Part shown: positions 23,548 to 33,824 of the stretch, in pieces
Layout: each line of letters starts with the position of its first letter
Numbering within the stretch: the first letter of the stretch is position 1
NCBI RefSeq assembly: GCF_963678635.1
Contig: NC_087068.1
Coordinates: 4,203,957 to 4,267,956, forward strand
Direction: 5' to 3'
Source of the DNA: Symsagittifera roscoffensis
Lineage: Eukaryota > Xenacoelomorpha > Acoela > Convolutidae
DNA: 64,000 nt
The notes under the pieces: model-generated
Database searches by the model: none
Told to the model about the DNA's origin: nothing
What the model saw: the letters and a program-made list of their open reading frames with translations, nothing else
Made by a program: the position numbers and the translations under genes

Positions 23548-23632
23548 GATCATCAAGGCTTATCCTTGGATCTTAAATCATTTTCTACTTAATTAAATTT
23601 TAAATTTGATCATCAAGGCTTATCCTTGGATC
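23548..23632 (+). promoter_or_regulatory. Two identical hairpin-forming 25-mers, 60 bp apart, in the leader
   Basis: An identical 25-nt sequence occurs at 23548-23572 and 23608-23632. Each is itself an imperfect inverted repeat (GATCATCAAGG ... CCTTGGATC) that would fold into a stem-loop in RNA. The A/T-rich sequence between them is much less conserved than the hairpins. Position in the untranslated leader upstream of gag suits an RNA packaging, dimerisation or translational element. Function is inferred. Confidence 0.55.
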
Positions 23633-23639
23633 AAACAGA

Positions 23640-24145
23640 ACAACTTTGTTCTCCCCCACCCACTTAATTAGTGTCTAACGACCTCAAACGTCGATTCACT
23701 ACCCAACCCTCTCTAAAAACCCAGGACTAATAGAAATTTTTACAAAAAACTAATCATTCAAATTAGGATAAACAGTGAAGAACTTCGGTTATTCATCCTT
23801 CACTTGACCCCCCCTCTTACTAGACCCAGGATAAATCTTAGACTTAGTAAGTTTAAAATAGTACCTAACGAACTACTCGCGTTCTAATTATACCTGAACC
23901 TTGTGGATCGATTTACTATTCTCCAACCCTTGAACACAATCACTACCCCTAAGTAAGATTAAGTAAGTTAACACCTTAGCTTATACTAGTCACGAGAAAG
24001 TAAAAATCATTCTTCGGAATCGATATACTTTTCTCTCCAACCCTGAACTAGACCCAGGTTAAGCTAACCAAAAAATCGTAAGAACTAACAGTTTAAGTCA
24101 ATAGAAATCATTTAACAACCTTTTGCATCCGTCATTCTAAACCTT
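23640..24145 (+). other. Leader with short diverged repeats
   Basis: Words such as CCAACCCT and GACCCAGGA/TTAA recur (about 23700, 23820, 23925, 24035), suggesting an old tandem repeat of roughly 100-150 bp. No ORF is supported until 24146. Confidence 0.4.
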
Positions 24146-24613
24146 ATGTCATTTAAAAACCTAGGAAATAAACAAACAATCATTTTACACAATTGTGAAA
24201 TAGACAACAAAAAATACGACCTTGTAATCACACCCCATACACAAACAGTTGGATACATTCGCACAAAACGACAAACACTAAAGAGGAAAATAATAACTAA
24301 ACAAAGACAAATAACACGAAAAAGATTTTCAAAAAATCGAAACGCATTTTCAGAATCAGAAACCAACAGTTTAGACGAACTTTACAAACTAAAAGAATCA
24401 ATAGATAAAAATTACCCACTTCACGATCAATTATATTTTTCTGACTCAGAAACAACTTCAAATTCATCACAAAGAGGAAAAAGAAGAATAAAAAAACAGT
24501 ACAAACAAAAACCAGTACATCTATACAATTGGAATCAGCCAATTCGACACATTAATAATTACATATTAACAGTTATCGAACGGAAAAATGAGTTCAACGC
24601 ACACCCCAGGTGA
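24146..24613 (+). CDS. Basic 155-aa accessory ORF preceding gag
   Basis: The ATG at 24146 opens 155 codons. The protein is lysine/arginine-rich in the middle (KRQTLKRKIITKQRQITRKR, about 43-62), then Ser/Glu-rich, then basic again. It could bind nucleic acid. The last 26 nt overlap the start of gag-pol, whose ATG at 24588 is in the +1 frame, so expression of Gag-Pol may involve reinitiation, leaky scanning or frameshifting. The frame has no stops and begins downstream of a 1.2-kb leader. I do not recognise the family. Copies B and C lack this part, so conservation cannot be tested here. Confidence 0.6.
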   Translation: MSFKNLGNKQTIILHNCEIDNKKYDLVITPHTQTVGYIRTKRQTLKRKIITKQRQITRKRFSKNRNAFSESETNSLDELYKLKESIDKNYPLHDQLYFSDSETTSNSSQRGKRRIKKQYKQKPVHLYNWNQPIRHINNYILTVIERKNEFNAHPR

Positions 24614-27600
24614 CGAAACTCCAGATGATGATGAAATCTTTCCCTTTATAGTAGATGCAGATACTGATAGAGGACAACACATATTTTGTCAAAATTTACT
24701 CGTAAATTTATTTGAACCCGGAATCAGTCCATGTAAAACAGAGTTCCCCGATGTAAAAATCAAAAGACAAATCATAGATCACTATCTAAAAGATATATGC
24801 AACATAACACAACAGTATGGAATCTACTCTATAGAATTCACTTCCCCAAACCATAATAATAGAACATATACTATTCAAACAGACGATCTTGATTTAGAAT
24901 TTTCAAAAGTTTTTTCAGAATATATAAAAAGCATTCAATACCATAACTCACAAAGAGCAAACTCCATTTTCACCAATGAAGTTTTCGCATTAATATATAG
25001 TTATATTTCGATATTAGAAAATGAACTCCCATTAACAAATGTTTCACCGACAGAAACATCTAAACATTTAAGAGTACGACATGAAATCACACTACTCTCT
25101 AGTTATTTAAACATCATTAAAGAAAATTTCACGAAAGACGACGTTTCACAACATACCAAACACGATTTACAAAAAATCTTGGCATGGTTCATAATAGATT
25201 ATTTCACACACAATATTGATTTAATTGCACAAGCAAGAAAAAATTTTAGACCCCAAAATTCGAACGATGATACCGCTATCACAGAACAATCAGATTATGT
25301 TTGGGACCCCGAATGGTCTCATCCCGCATTTATAAACTTTCCACAATCAATCTCAAGTCAAGCAATAGGTACAATATCTTACATAAGAGATTATGTAAGA
25401 GTAATACCATTAACAATTGATGCAACACCATTAAACTATAATACATTTTTACCCGATACACAAAATAATAGTTTAAACTCTACAGTCATACACAATGAAA
25501 ACCTCAATGGAACTAGGAATCTTACTCAACAAGATATCCAGACACCATCACACTTCATAAATGAAGAAATCGTACACACAACAACTACACAACAAAGTAT
25601 TTCACCAATACGCCCAAATTTAACAACACCAAGAAATACAAATCCTTCACAAACACAGGTAACCTTACAATCAACCGTTAAACCTTCGGTTGCTCCTAAA
25701 TATTCACATATGGATTACCAAACATACAAACCCATGACAATACCATCAAAAACACGCAAAACATTCACTAGAAACAACTTTGCAGACCATAATTATAATT
25801 ATACACATCCATCAAAAACAAATTATCAACCACAAAGAAATTTTAATCAATATACAAAACCTCGAAACTGGGATAACCCAACGGCCCAATATAATTCCAA
25901 AAATTTTCAACCAAATCCTCCACAGGATCGCAGTGAAAATTACCCATTCTATCAACAAAATAAAAATAAAAAACAAACATCTTATCAAATGGATTATTTA
26001 TCCTCAGATGACGATTTCTTACAACCAGATATATTTGCACCAAATACTCAAGAATATCGTAGACAAGGAATACAGAAAACACGTACAAATTATAGAAATT
26101 TTTCTCCACAATCAATAGATGCACAATATCAACAACCAATTCAACAACAAAATCCAATTAATATACAATCTTTTCAACCAATTCAACAACAAAATCCAAT
26201 GACTACACACTCGTATCAACCATCACAAATGCAAAACGAAATACCACTCCCATATTATCTTCAACAACATGAAATAACAAGAAACCAACTTTCAAATTTT
26301 TCTCAAATGCCAAATGCAGCTGAATCATTACAAATGACAATGAATCCATACCTTATGGGTGGATCATCAATAACATCAAATAAACCTTTAATGGTCTTCA
26401 CAGGAACAGACCCTGAATACTCTGTAGAAGATTATTTAAATGCAGTAACAGCAAATTTGATTTTAAATATAGGACCTGAACCAATTAATACGCCACTACA
26501 TCAAAACTGGATACATCGACGCACAGCGTTGATACAAACAACCTTAGATGGCGCAGCCCAAAAATGGTTTTCAGTACTACCTCAAGAAATAAAATCAAAC
26601 TGGAAAAGATTTACACAAGAATTTTCAAAAATGTTTGACTCCGAAAGAAACAAACAACAACAAAGAGTTTTATGTAATGAAATTCGCAGATTACCAAACG
26701 AAACCATCAAGCAAATAGCAGTACGAATCGAAACACTAGTTCGAAAAGCATATTCACTAAATACACATGACTATAAAAACACTAAGATGACAGAAATCTT
26801 AATGATGACCTTAACACCACAATTAAGGAAAATAGCAATAAAAAAGAGAGCATCCCATCCTTCTTCAATTCGAGAACCCGATTTAGATTTTAGAAAACTA
26901 GTAGACAAACTAGAACAAGCAGAAATCACAATGAAACTAGAAGAAACGGAAAATCTGAAATCACAATACGTTAACAAAATTGAAACGACTCCCACTAATA
27001 TTAATAATATACAAGAATCAGACACAGATCTCGTTGAAAAAATCACTGAAATACTTAATATTTACGAAAAGAACCCAAACTTTAAAGGCAAACCATCTTT
27101 CAAAAAATGGTGTAATTATTGCCGACGATACGGACATAGTATTTCCGAATGTAGACAAAAACAGCAAGATAGTCAAAATAAACCTCAAAAATACAAAGAA
27201 CCAAATAAATCATTTTATCAATACATGAAAAAAGATCAAAATTTACCAAACAAAAATGTATACAGCAACAACAGTTCAGGAAAACCACTCCCGAACAATA
27301 CAAGCTATACAAGAAATCAATCTCCATATAACTCAAGTTATAGAGGAAGATCACCAGAACGAAGAAACACGTATAATTCATCACAAAATCACTACAATAG
27401 ACCGAATAGTAGAAATAACTACTCCAGATCAAATTCAAATACACAACGATTTGTTTCTAGATCTAATTCTCAATCAAGAAATAACTACTATCCAAACAAC
27501 CAATCACGAAATTCATCATACAACAGGAATAGAAACTACTCCTATAATCGAAACAGAAGTTATTCAAACAACCGAAACCAGAATTACCCGAACAATCGAT

Positions 27601-30600
27601 CAAGGAATAACTCATATAATAGATCGAACTATAACAGACCAAACAATAATTATCAAAACAGATCGCGAAATAATTCACAAAATCGACATCCAAGTTATAA
27701 TAATCGTTATAGAAATTATTCCCAATCACCACACCGGAATAATAATCACTATAATAACTCTAATAATCGTCATAGAAGCAGTACACCTAAACATCAAAGA
27801 CAAATCAATCAAGTACAAGCTAACCCAGAAACAACATCAGACCTCCCAGGTATTGATGACACAGTTACTGATACGTTACAACTCAATCAAATAAATTGTA
27901 CATCATCAGATTCAGAAAGTGATACAGAAAACACTCTTGCTATCAATATGATAAAAGTCGAAAATGACTATGAATCTGTCATATATGAACAACCTTTTCC
28001 ATCACACATATATGAAAATCAATCAGAATTTCTTCAAAATCATTACACTACACCCATAAATTCCACACCAACGACGCAAGAAACAAACGAGATTCACACT
28101 ACAGAACAACCCAATAAAAATACCAAAACAAAATGCTTGAATACAAACCACATTTATCAAAATATACAAAAAGAACAACCCAAAGAAAAAATTTGGACAA
28201 TACCATTTCTCTTAGAAAGCCCAAGAAATAAAGAATTTCAACCACCAGACCTTGAAATAGATTTTTTAATTGATTCAGGAGCAGAATCAAACATAATAAA
28301 CATTCCCACATGGAATGAAATAAAAACCTTACATCCGAAGCTAACACCTCTTGAAACCTCCAGCAAACTAGCAACAGCACAAGGATCAACATTGATAAAC
28401 TACGGAAAAATCCAATTATTTCTCCTCCCTACCAGAACAATGGAGCAAAGCAAAATTTTAAATAAGCCATTTAAACAAATATTCCATATCACTGATATTA
28501 AATATAATATCATTGGAATACCATTTATTTCGAAGTATATACCAACAATTAACATCCTAAATAGTAAAATATTAATTAAAGATAAATATACAAAAACAAA
28601 AGAAACATCATTAACATTTTTTCAAAGATTAAATAAACAACCACCATTCTTTTCAAAATTTTATCCGATATTTAACCAACAAAGAAAACACCTGAAACCA
28701 CTATCAGGAAACATCTATAAGTTTTCAATAAAACAAGTTCATCAATATGATAAAGAACAAAACAAACAAAAATTTTATATGTCAGATTTTGAATTTAAAC
28801 CTATTCATAAATTTTTCAAAATCACAATCTCTTCAATAAAATATTTGAAAAATTCGAATTCAGATATTATTTCCTTACATGTTTATAACAACACACCTTA
28901 CCAAGTAACATTACCTTTAGGACTTTTAGGATATTGTGAAACTAACGCCACAATATCACCAATACACGAAAAAGCCTATCGCGTAAATAATATACTCCAA
29001 TTACTAGATATTTGCCAATCTACAATTCTTAATGAAGAATTATCTATAAATAATATAATAAGTAACGAAAACAGAAATACGGATTATTTCACAAAAACTC
29101 CATATTTTAAACCTACATTCAACATAAGTAACTACACAGAGAAACAACAGAAATTTTTAACAATGTTTAATTTCCAACATTCACAAATAACACAAGACGA
29201 ATTCGAAAAGTTAGCCAAACAGCTAATTAAATATTCATCAGTCTATGCAACATCAAAATTTGATGTTGGCAAAATTAGTTCATCACTACATCTCCCATTA
29301 AAACCAGACGCAGTTTTCAAAAAACAGAGAGCAAGTAAAGTACCAATTCACTTACATGATAAAGTAAACAGATTACTCGATATTTTAGAACAGTACAACA
29401 TTATATCACCAGTAAATAAAGAAGAACAACCAAAAGGCAACACATTCATCAACCCCGTTATCATTCTAGCTAAAGGAGAATCATTAAAAATCGTTCTCGA
29501 CGCTAGATACCTCAATTCACTTATAGATGAATCAAAATGCAATTGGCCCATCGAACCAATACAAGTTATTTTAACAAAAATAAACGGCAAATACTTCACA
29601 ACCGCCGACATGAATAGTGCATACAATCAAATGCCACTAGATGAACAATCACGACGTTTAACACAATTTGTTATCGGAAACCAACAATATGAATTCAACC
29701 GCTTATTCTATGGAATATCCATAGGACCAGCAGCATTTTCAGCTTTTATGAGCAAAATTTTTAGACCACTAATACTCAAGAAAAACGCAATCACCTATTT
29801 AGACGATGTTTTTATGCAATCACAAACAAAAGACGAAATGTTCAATGTTTTAGAAAAATATCACCAAATACTTCAGAACGAAAATCTGAAGGCCGCCCCC
29901 GATAAATCACACTTCTTTTTGACAAGAGTTAAATTCTTAGGACATAACATAGAAAGAAAAACAATCACTCCACTGAAATCACGCATTGACGCTATTCAAA
30001 AACTTAAACCACCAACAAATAAAAAGAAAATCCAAGAGTTCCTTGGAATGTTAAACTTTTTAAGTAAATATGTTTATAAAATGCAATTATATCTACGACC
30101 ATTTTACAACATCCTTAGACAACAAAACAACTTTGAATGGAATACAGAACATCAAGCACGATTTGAAGAAATAAAGAAACTTTTAACTGAACAAATTTCA
30201 AACACAATTCCAGACCCTGATCAACCATTTTATGCAATGTGCGATGCTTCGAACTTTGGCATCGGCGCAGCACTATTACAATCACATAACGGTACAAACA
30301 AAATGAACCTGATATCAGCAAATTCTCGATTATTCACTCAAGCAGAGCTACGACTCTCAACTCTAATGAGAGAATGTACAGCCATAATATATACACTGAC
30401 AGAATATGAATTTCTGATACTTGGATCAAAACATCCAACAGTTCTATTCACAGACCATAAACCAATCATCTTTCTTTTCACACAGAAATCTAACCCAAAC
30501 CACCGAGTTTACAGATTTCAACTAATTCTAATGAAGTTTCCAAACTTACATATAGTTTGGACTGCAGGAAAAAATCTTGCATTACCAGACACCTTAAGTC

Positions 30601-32816
30601 GAAATACACCACCTGAATTACTTACACGAAAAACGACAGTTGAAATACCCAAAAACATAAAATTTTACCTTGCAGAAAACGAAACATCACCCCGATTAGA
30701 ATGCAAATATGCAGTAAAAACTGATATTGAACAATCACAAATAAATAATTTACAACATTTCCCACTTTATTTAGATTGTCAAAATAATCATTATGAAGTT
30801 GACCTACTTGGAACATCAACTTTTAAACCAATTCCATATTCTCAATGGATAAAAAATAACACCCAACAAAAACGAACAAAACAACACCAAACTAAAAAAG
30901 ACCATTTTCCACTAATAGAAAAAGAAAATTTAACTGATAAAATAAATTTATCAGGACCATCAACAACCGATTCGAAATACACAATAAATCAAGTTTTTGA
31001 TCTTCATGACCCATTAGATACAATACCCTTATCTAAATTCGAAATTGAAAACATTTTTCTCCCCCCAACAGAAACGATTACAACTTCAACACTAAAACAA
31101 TATCAAAATCTTGACCCGATAATCAGACAACTGAAATCATGGCACAAATATAAAACTAAACCTGTCAAGGCAGATCCCACCATTCTAGGAAACAAAACAC
31201 TCCTCCGATACTTTCGCAAATTTAACAACACAACAATTAACGAAAATACAGACCTTTTAGAGTATAACCTGAATGAATCTACAGTCCCCTGTCTTCCTTT
31301 AAGTATGATTCTCATCGCTTTTAATATTTCACATACACAAAATATTAAAGGACACTCTGGATCAGAGAAAACATATTCAAATTTTATACAAAATTTTTAC
31401 TTCCCAAATGCACCAATTTGGATAAAAGTACTATGCAATGATTGTATAGTATGTCAGCTAAATAAACCTTACCCAAATCAAAAACAAATAGCACAAAAAC
31501 AAGATTTTAAAGGACAAAGTTTATACTTTAACCACCGTATCTCATTTGATACAAAAGGCCCAATTTCACCCTCATCAGAAGGAAACTCCTACATTATGGT
31601 AATTGTTGACGCATTTACACATTATGTAGCACTTAACCCAGTACCACATTGTAATGCTTATTACGCATATACAACACTTTATGAACACTGGATAGCAAAA
31701 TTTGGACTACCAGAAATTTTAGTTACAGACAATGGTACAGAATTCATAAATAATGAAATAATAACACTATGTCATTTATATAACATTAAACACAAACCAC
31801 GTACATCTCATGCACCTTGGACAAACGGCTTAGTCGAAGGTATGAACCGTTCATTACAAGAATATCTCAGATGTATCATCAACGGAAATGATACAAAATA
31901 TACCGAATGGTCAGCAGATGTAAAATTATTTCCCTTAGCATATAATTCACAAATTACGACAACTTTAGGAATGTCACCATATGAAATGGTTTTTAACCAA
32001 AAGCCACGCAAACCAATAATGTTTACAGCAAATTCACATAAAAACGCACAAGGTTATTGTCAACCAAATAAAGACTCAATTTGTTATAACCTACCTTTAC
32101 ATACGCACGATGAAGATCATTTTCATCACCCACAAATTCTTAAATTAGCCTCCGGTACACACACCGAATGGATTCTAAATAGAGATAAAAAACACAATGA
32201 AATTTACCAAAAAATAACGAAAAAGTTATTACAAAGACAAAACATAAATGAACAAATCAATTCACGTTTTACACCAGCTTCCGATTTAAAAATTGGAACA
32301 TTTGTTTTAATACCTAATTTTAATACTCAAAAGGGTATTTCTAAAAAATTACAACCCCTCCGAAAAGGACCCTACCAAATAATTGCAAAACCCACTGATG
32401 TCACATATAAAATTATCGACTCAAACAAAAAAGAAATCGTTCAACACCGAAACAACCTATTACCTTATTACCCAAAAGAATACGCACTCCGCGAATTAAC
32501 ACAATTATATTCTTTCACAGGATTAAAAATCGTTCAAAATGAACCACATCTGAAAAATACAGAACAAAACGATAACCCCACCGAAAATCAAAACACAAAA
32601 CCAACAGCTACAAAAAACACTACAAAAAATTTAGACCATAAAGAACCCCAAAAGCAAAGAAAAAATAGAAAAATGACAAAACAAATAATACCCCAAGAAG
32701 AAATAGACAAATCAGAACATAGAAAAACAACAAGACTCCGAAATCAACCACGTAAAAACTACAAAATGTTCATCCCCCAATCTAAAATATTAAAGAAAGT
32801 AGAATTTAAAAAGTAA
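24588..32816 (+). CDS. gag-pol: Gag-Pol polyprotein (2742 aa), Ty3/gypsy type
   Basis: One uninterrupted frame. The Gag core with a retrotransposon-gag-like helical domain lies at about 630-800. A zinc knuckle CX2CX4HX4C follows (C842, C845, H850, C855), then a long Asn/Arg/Ser/Tyr-rich low-complexity region to about 1080. The aspartic protease has DSG (D1229). Reverse transcriptase has D1674 in FTTADMNSAY and the YLDD box (D1739, D1740). RNase H has CDAS (D1886). Integrase has an HHCC region near 2250-2285, D2321, D2381 and E2417 with 35 residues between the last two, then a GPY motif (RKGPYQI) and a basic tail. No stop or frameshift separates gag and pol, which implies processing by the protease or another control on Gag/Pol ratio. 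All catalytic residues are present. Confidence 0.95.
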   Translation: MSSTHTPGDETPDDDEIFPFIVDADTDRGQHIFCQNLLVNLFEPGISPCKTEFPDVKIKRQIIDHYLKDICNITQQYGIYSIEFTSPNHNNRTYTIQTDDLDLEFSKVFSEYIKSIQYHNSQRANSIFTNEVFALIYSYISILENELPLTNVSPTETSKHLRVRHEITLLSSYLNIIKENFTKDDVSQHTKHDLQKILAWFIIDYFTHNIDLIAQARKNFRPQNSNDDTAITEQSDYVWDPEWSHPAFINFPQSISSQAIGTISYIRDYVRVIPLTIDATPLNYNTFLPDTQNNSLNSTVIHNENLNGTRNLTQQDIQTPSHFINEEIVHTTTTQQSISPIRPNLTTPRNTNPSQTQVTLQSTVKPSVAPKYSHMDYQTYKPMTIPSKTRKTFTRNNFADHNYNYTHPSKTNYQPQRNFNQYTKPRNWDNPTAQYNSKNFQPNPPQDRSENYPFYQQNKNKKQTSYQMDYLSSDDDFLQPDIFAPNTQEYRRQGIQKTRTNYRNFSPQSIDAQYQQPIQQQNPINIQSFQPIQQQNPMTTHSYQPSQMQNEIPLPYYLQQHEITRNQLSNFSQMPNAAESLQMTMNPYLMGGSSITSNKPLMVFTGTDPEYSVEDYLNAVTANLILNIGPEPINTPLHQNWIHRRTALIQTTLDGAAQKWFSVLPQEIKSNWKRFTQEFSKMFDSERNKQQQRVLCNEIRRLPNETIKQIAVRIETLVRKAYSLNTHDYKNTKMTEILMMTLTPQLRKIAIKKRASHPSSIREPDLDFRKLVDKLEQAEITMKLEETENLKSQYVNKIETTPTNINNIQESDTDLVEKITEILNIYEKNPNFKGKPSFKKWCNYCRRYGHSISECRQKQQDSQNKPQKYKEPNKSFYQYMKKDQNLPNKNVYSNNSSGKPLPNNTSYTRNQSPYNSSYRGRSPERRNTYNSSQNHYNRPNSRNNYSRSNSNTQRFVSRSNSQSRNNYYPNNQSRNSSYNRNRNYSYNRNRSYSNNRNQNYPNNRSRNNSYNRSNYNRPNNNYQNRSRNNSQNRHPSYNNRYRNYSQSPHRNNNHYNNSNNRHRSSTPKHQRQINQVQANPETTSDLPGIDDTVTDTLQLNQINCTSSDSESDTENTLAINMIKVENDYESVIYEQPFPSHIYENQSEFLQNHYTTPINSTPTTQETNEIHTTEQPNKNTKTKCLNTNHIYQNIQKEQPKEKIWTIPFLLESPRNKEFQPPDLEIDFLIDSGAESNIINIPTWNEIKTLHPKLTPLETSSKLATAQGSTLINYGKIQLFLLPTRTMEQSKILNKPFKQIFHITDIKYNIIGIPFISKYIPTINILNSKILIKDKYTKTKETSLTFFQRLNKQPPFFSKFYPIFNQQRKHLKPLSGNIYKFSIKQVHQYDKEQNKQKFYMSDFEFKPIHKFFKITISSIKYLKNSNSDIISLHVYNNTPYQVTLPLGLLGYCETNATISPIHEKAYRVNNILQLLDICQSTILNEELSINNIISNENRNTDYFTKTPYFKPTFNISNYTEKQQKFLTMFNFQHSQITQDEFEKLAKQLIKYSSVYATSKFDVGKISSSLHLPLKPDAVFKKQRASKVPIHLHDKVNRLLDILEQYNIISPVNKEEQPKGNTFINPVIILAKGESLKIVLDARYLNSLIDESKCNWPIEPIQVILTKINGKYFTTADMNSAYNQMPLDEQSRRLTQFVIGNQQYEFNRLFYGISIGPAAFSAFMSKIFRPLILKKNAITYLDDVFMQSQTKDEMFNVLEKYHQILQNENLKAAPDKSHFFLTRVKFLGHNIERKTITPLKSRIDAIQKLKPPTNKKKIQEFLGMLNFLSKYVYKMQLYLRPFYNILRQQNNFEWNTEHQARFEEIKKLLTEQISNTIPDPDQPFYAMCDASNFGIGAALLQSHNGTNKMNLISANSRLFTQAELRLSTLMRECTAIIYTLTEYEFLILGSKHPTVLFTDHKPIIFLFTQKSNPNHRVYRFQLILMKFPNLHIVWTAGKNLALPDTLSRNTPPELLTRKTTVEIPKNIKFYLAENETSPRLECKYAVKTDIEQSQINNLQHFPLYLDCQNNHYEVDLLGTSTFKPIPYSQWIKNNTQQKRTKQHQTKKDHFPLIEKENLTDKINLSGPSTTDSKYTINQVFDLHDPLDTIPLSKFEIENIFLPPTETITTSTLKQYQNLDPIIRQLKSWHKYKTKPVKADPTILGNKTLLRYFRKFNNTTINENTDLLEYNLNESTVPCLPLSMILIAFNISHTQNIKGHSGSEKTYSNFIQNFYFPNAPIWIKVLCNDCIVCQLNKPYPNQKQIAQKQDFKGQSLYFNHRISFDTKGPISPSSEGNSYIMVIVDAFTHYVALNPVPHCNAYYAYTTLYEHWIAKFGLPEILVTDNGTEFINNEIITLCHLYNIKHKPRTSHAPWTNGLVEGMNRSLQEYLRCIINGNDTKYTEWSADVKLFPLAYNSQITTTLGMSPYEMVFNQKPRKPIMFTANSHKNAQGYCQPNKDSICYNLPLHTHDEDHFHHPQILKLASGTHTEWILNRDKKHNEIYQKITKKLLQRQNINEQINSRFTPASDLKIGTFVLIPNFNTQKGISKKLQPLRKGPYQIIAKPTDVTYKIIDSNKKEIVQHRNNLLPYYPKEYALRELTQLYSFTGLKIVQNEPHLKNTEQNDNPTENQNTKPTATKNTTKNLDHKEPQKQRKNRKMTKQIIPQEEIDKSEHRKTTRLRNQPRKNYKMFIPQSKILKKVEFKK
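27360..27790 (+). other. Asn/Arg/Ser/Tyr-rich low-complexity tract in Gag
   Basis: Immediately after the zinc knuckle, about 140 residues consist of repeated NNRS, NYSYNRN and similar words. This resembles prion-like, RNA-binding low-complexity domains. Alternative frames over this tract are also open (27256-27894 plus and a minus frame) because of the biased composition. I treat these as shadows. Confidence 0.8.
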
Positions 32817-33403
32817 TACTTCACAATCTTGAAACCTCCGTAACATTTTTCATTTCTATTTTTCAAAATAACATGCTCACAAGTACGCAATAATACTAGT
32901 TCAAAATAGACCAATAGGATTCATCCAATCCGCCACTTTCTCTAACTCAAACTAAGATCAATTAGACGAATAATCTAGAACTCCAGGCACATCTCTAACT
33001 ATAACTTTACAACCTCCAGGTCAAAAATAAGCAAACCACTCCAACTTGACAGCTAAAATAAATATCACCATAATACCGTACCCCTCCCTTATCAAATAAC
33101 CCAAAGATCAACAATATTTCCCCAACTCAGACCACGAATACCCCCAAAACAAATTTGATAACTTAGCCTAAAGTCACAAAATGAAGATTTTAATTAGCCT
33201 AAAGTATAAAAATCTCACCATACCCCGGATCATTTGACAAACAAAAATAAAGAAAAAGACGACCTCCCGATCACCATAAAAATTGCCCCCAACAAATTTT
33301 TACGAAACTCAACCCACTTGTCAAAAAACTAATAAATAATTCGACCACACTAGAAAATCGCCTCAAACAGCAAAAAATATTCGACCAAGAGATCATTTCT
33401 TAA
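32817..33403 (+). other. Spacer between gag-pol and the small membrane ORFs
   Basis: There is no significant ORF here. A short repeat (TTAGCCTAAAGT at about 33165 and 33194) and C-rich patches are present. Splice acceptors for downstream ORFs could lie here, but I cannot identify one. Confidence 0.4.
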
Positions 33404-33634
33404 ATGCTTTTCTCTCAAACAGTCGCTCAAATACTTATCAATTTTAAACATTTTTTTTCAATACTTCAAGCCTTTATAATATTTCTTTTTGATATCATTG
33501 AATCTTTTCTAATAATCATAATAATTTTTTGTAACATTTTTTTAATTTTCTACACAATAATTGAACTATTCCTCCAACTTTCCAAAACCCTTGAATATAT
33601 CCACAGGTACGATTTTAACAACTTGTCTAAATGA
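33404..33634 (+). CDS. Small hydrophobic membrane protein ORF 1 (76 codons)
   Basis: The frame encodes a protein dominated by Ile, Phe and Leu, with one or two predicted membrane segments (about 12-62, e.g. FLIIIIIFCNIFLIFYTII). It ends at TGA 33632-33634, which overlaps the ATG of the next ORF (ATGA). The homologous region in copy B (about 16140-16300) keeps the hydrophobic coding character and the CAGGTACGA word, although broken. The first ATG is at 33404. A chance hydrophobic ORF in T-rich DNA cannot be excluded, but the conserved position between pol and env in two copies and the overlap with the next ORF favour a real gene. Confidence 0.5.
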   Translation: MLFSQTVAQILINFKHFFSILQAFIIFLFDIIESFLIIIIIFCNIFLIFYTIIELFLQLSKTLEYIHRYDFNNLSK

Positions 33635-33819
33635 TACGAACAATTTTCAGTAGAACTGATATTTTTTTATTGTTTGTAATTTTCATAACATTTCTATCAT
33701 CCCTCATTTTGACAATATGTAAATGTATAAAGAAAGCAATCATCACATTTGCCCTAGCAACAATTTTTTTAATTCTTTTTTTAGAAGAATATTATAATAA
33801 ACATAAACCTTCTCACTAA
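33631..33819 (+). CDS. Small two-span membrane protein ORF 2 (62 aa, viroporin-like layout)
   Basis: The ATG at 33631 overlaps the stop of the preceding ORF. The 62-aa protein has two hydrophobic segments (about 10-29 and 36-52) separated by a short Cys/Lys hinge (CKCIKK), with a charged C-terminus (EEYYNKHKPSH). Small proteins with this layout in RNA viruses include viroporins. This is an analogy of architecture only. Copy B has the corresponding decayed sequence at about 16340-16490. The next frame opens 5 nt after its stop. Confidence 0.5.
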   Translation: MIRTIFSRTDIFLLFVIFITFLSSLILTICKCIKKAIITFALATIFLILFLEEYYNKHKPSH

Positions 33820-33824
33820 AGTAA

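Noticed and set aside
25843-27444. Minus-strand frames opposite gag (104, 91 and 114 codons)
   Set aside because: They are opposite a continuous, motif-containing coding frame with A-rich composition, which generates open antisense frames.
27256-27894. 212-codon plus-strand ORF inside gag-pol, Ile/Thr/His-rich
   Set aside because: A shadow frame over the Asn/Arg/Ser/Tyr low-complexity tract. The gag frame explains the composition.
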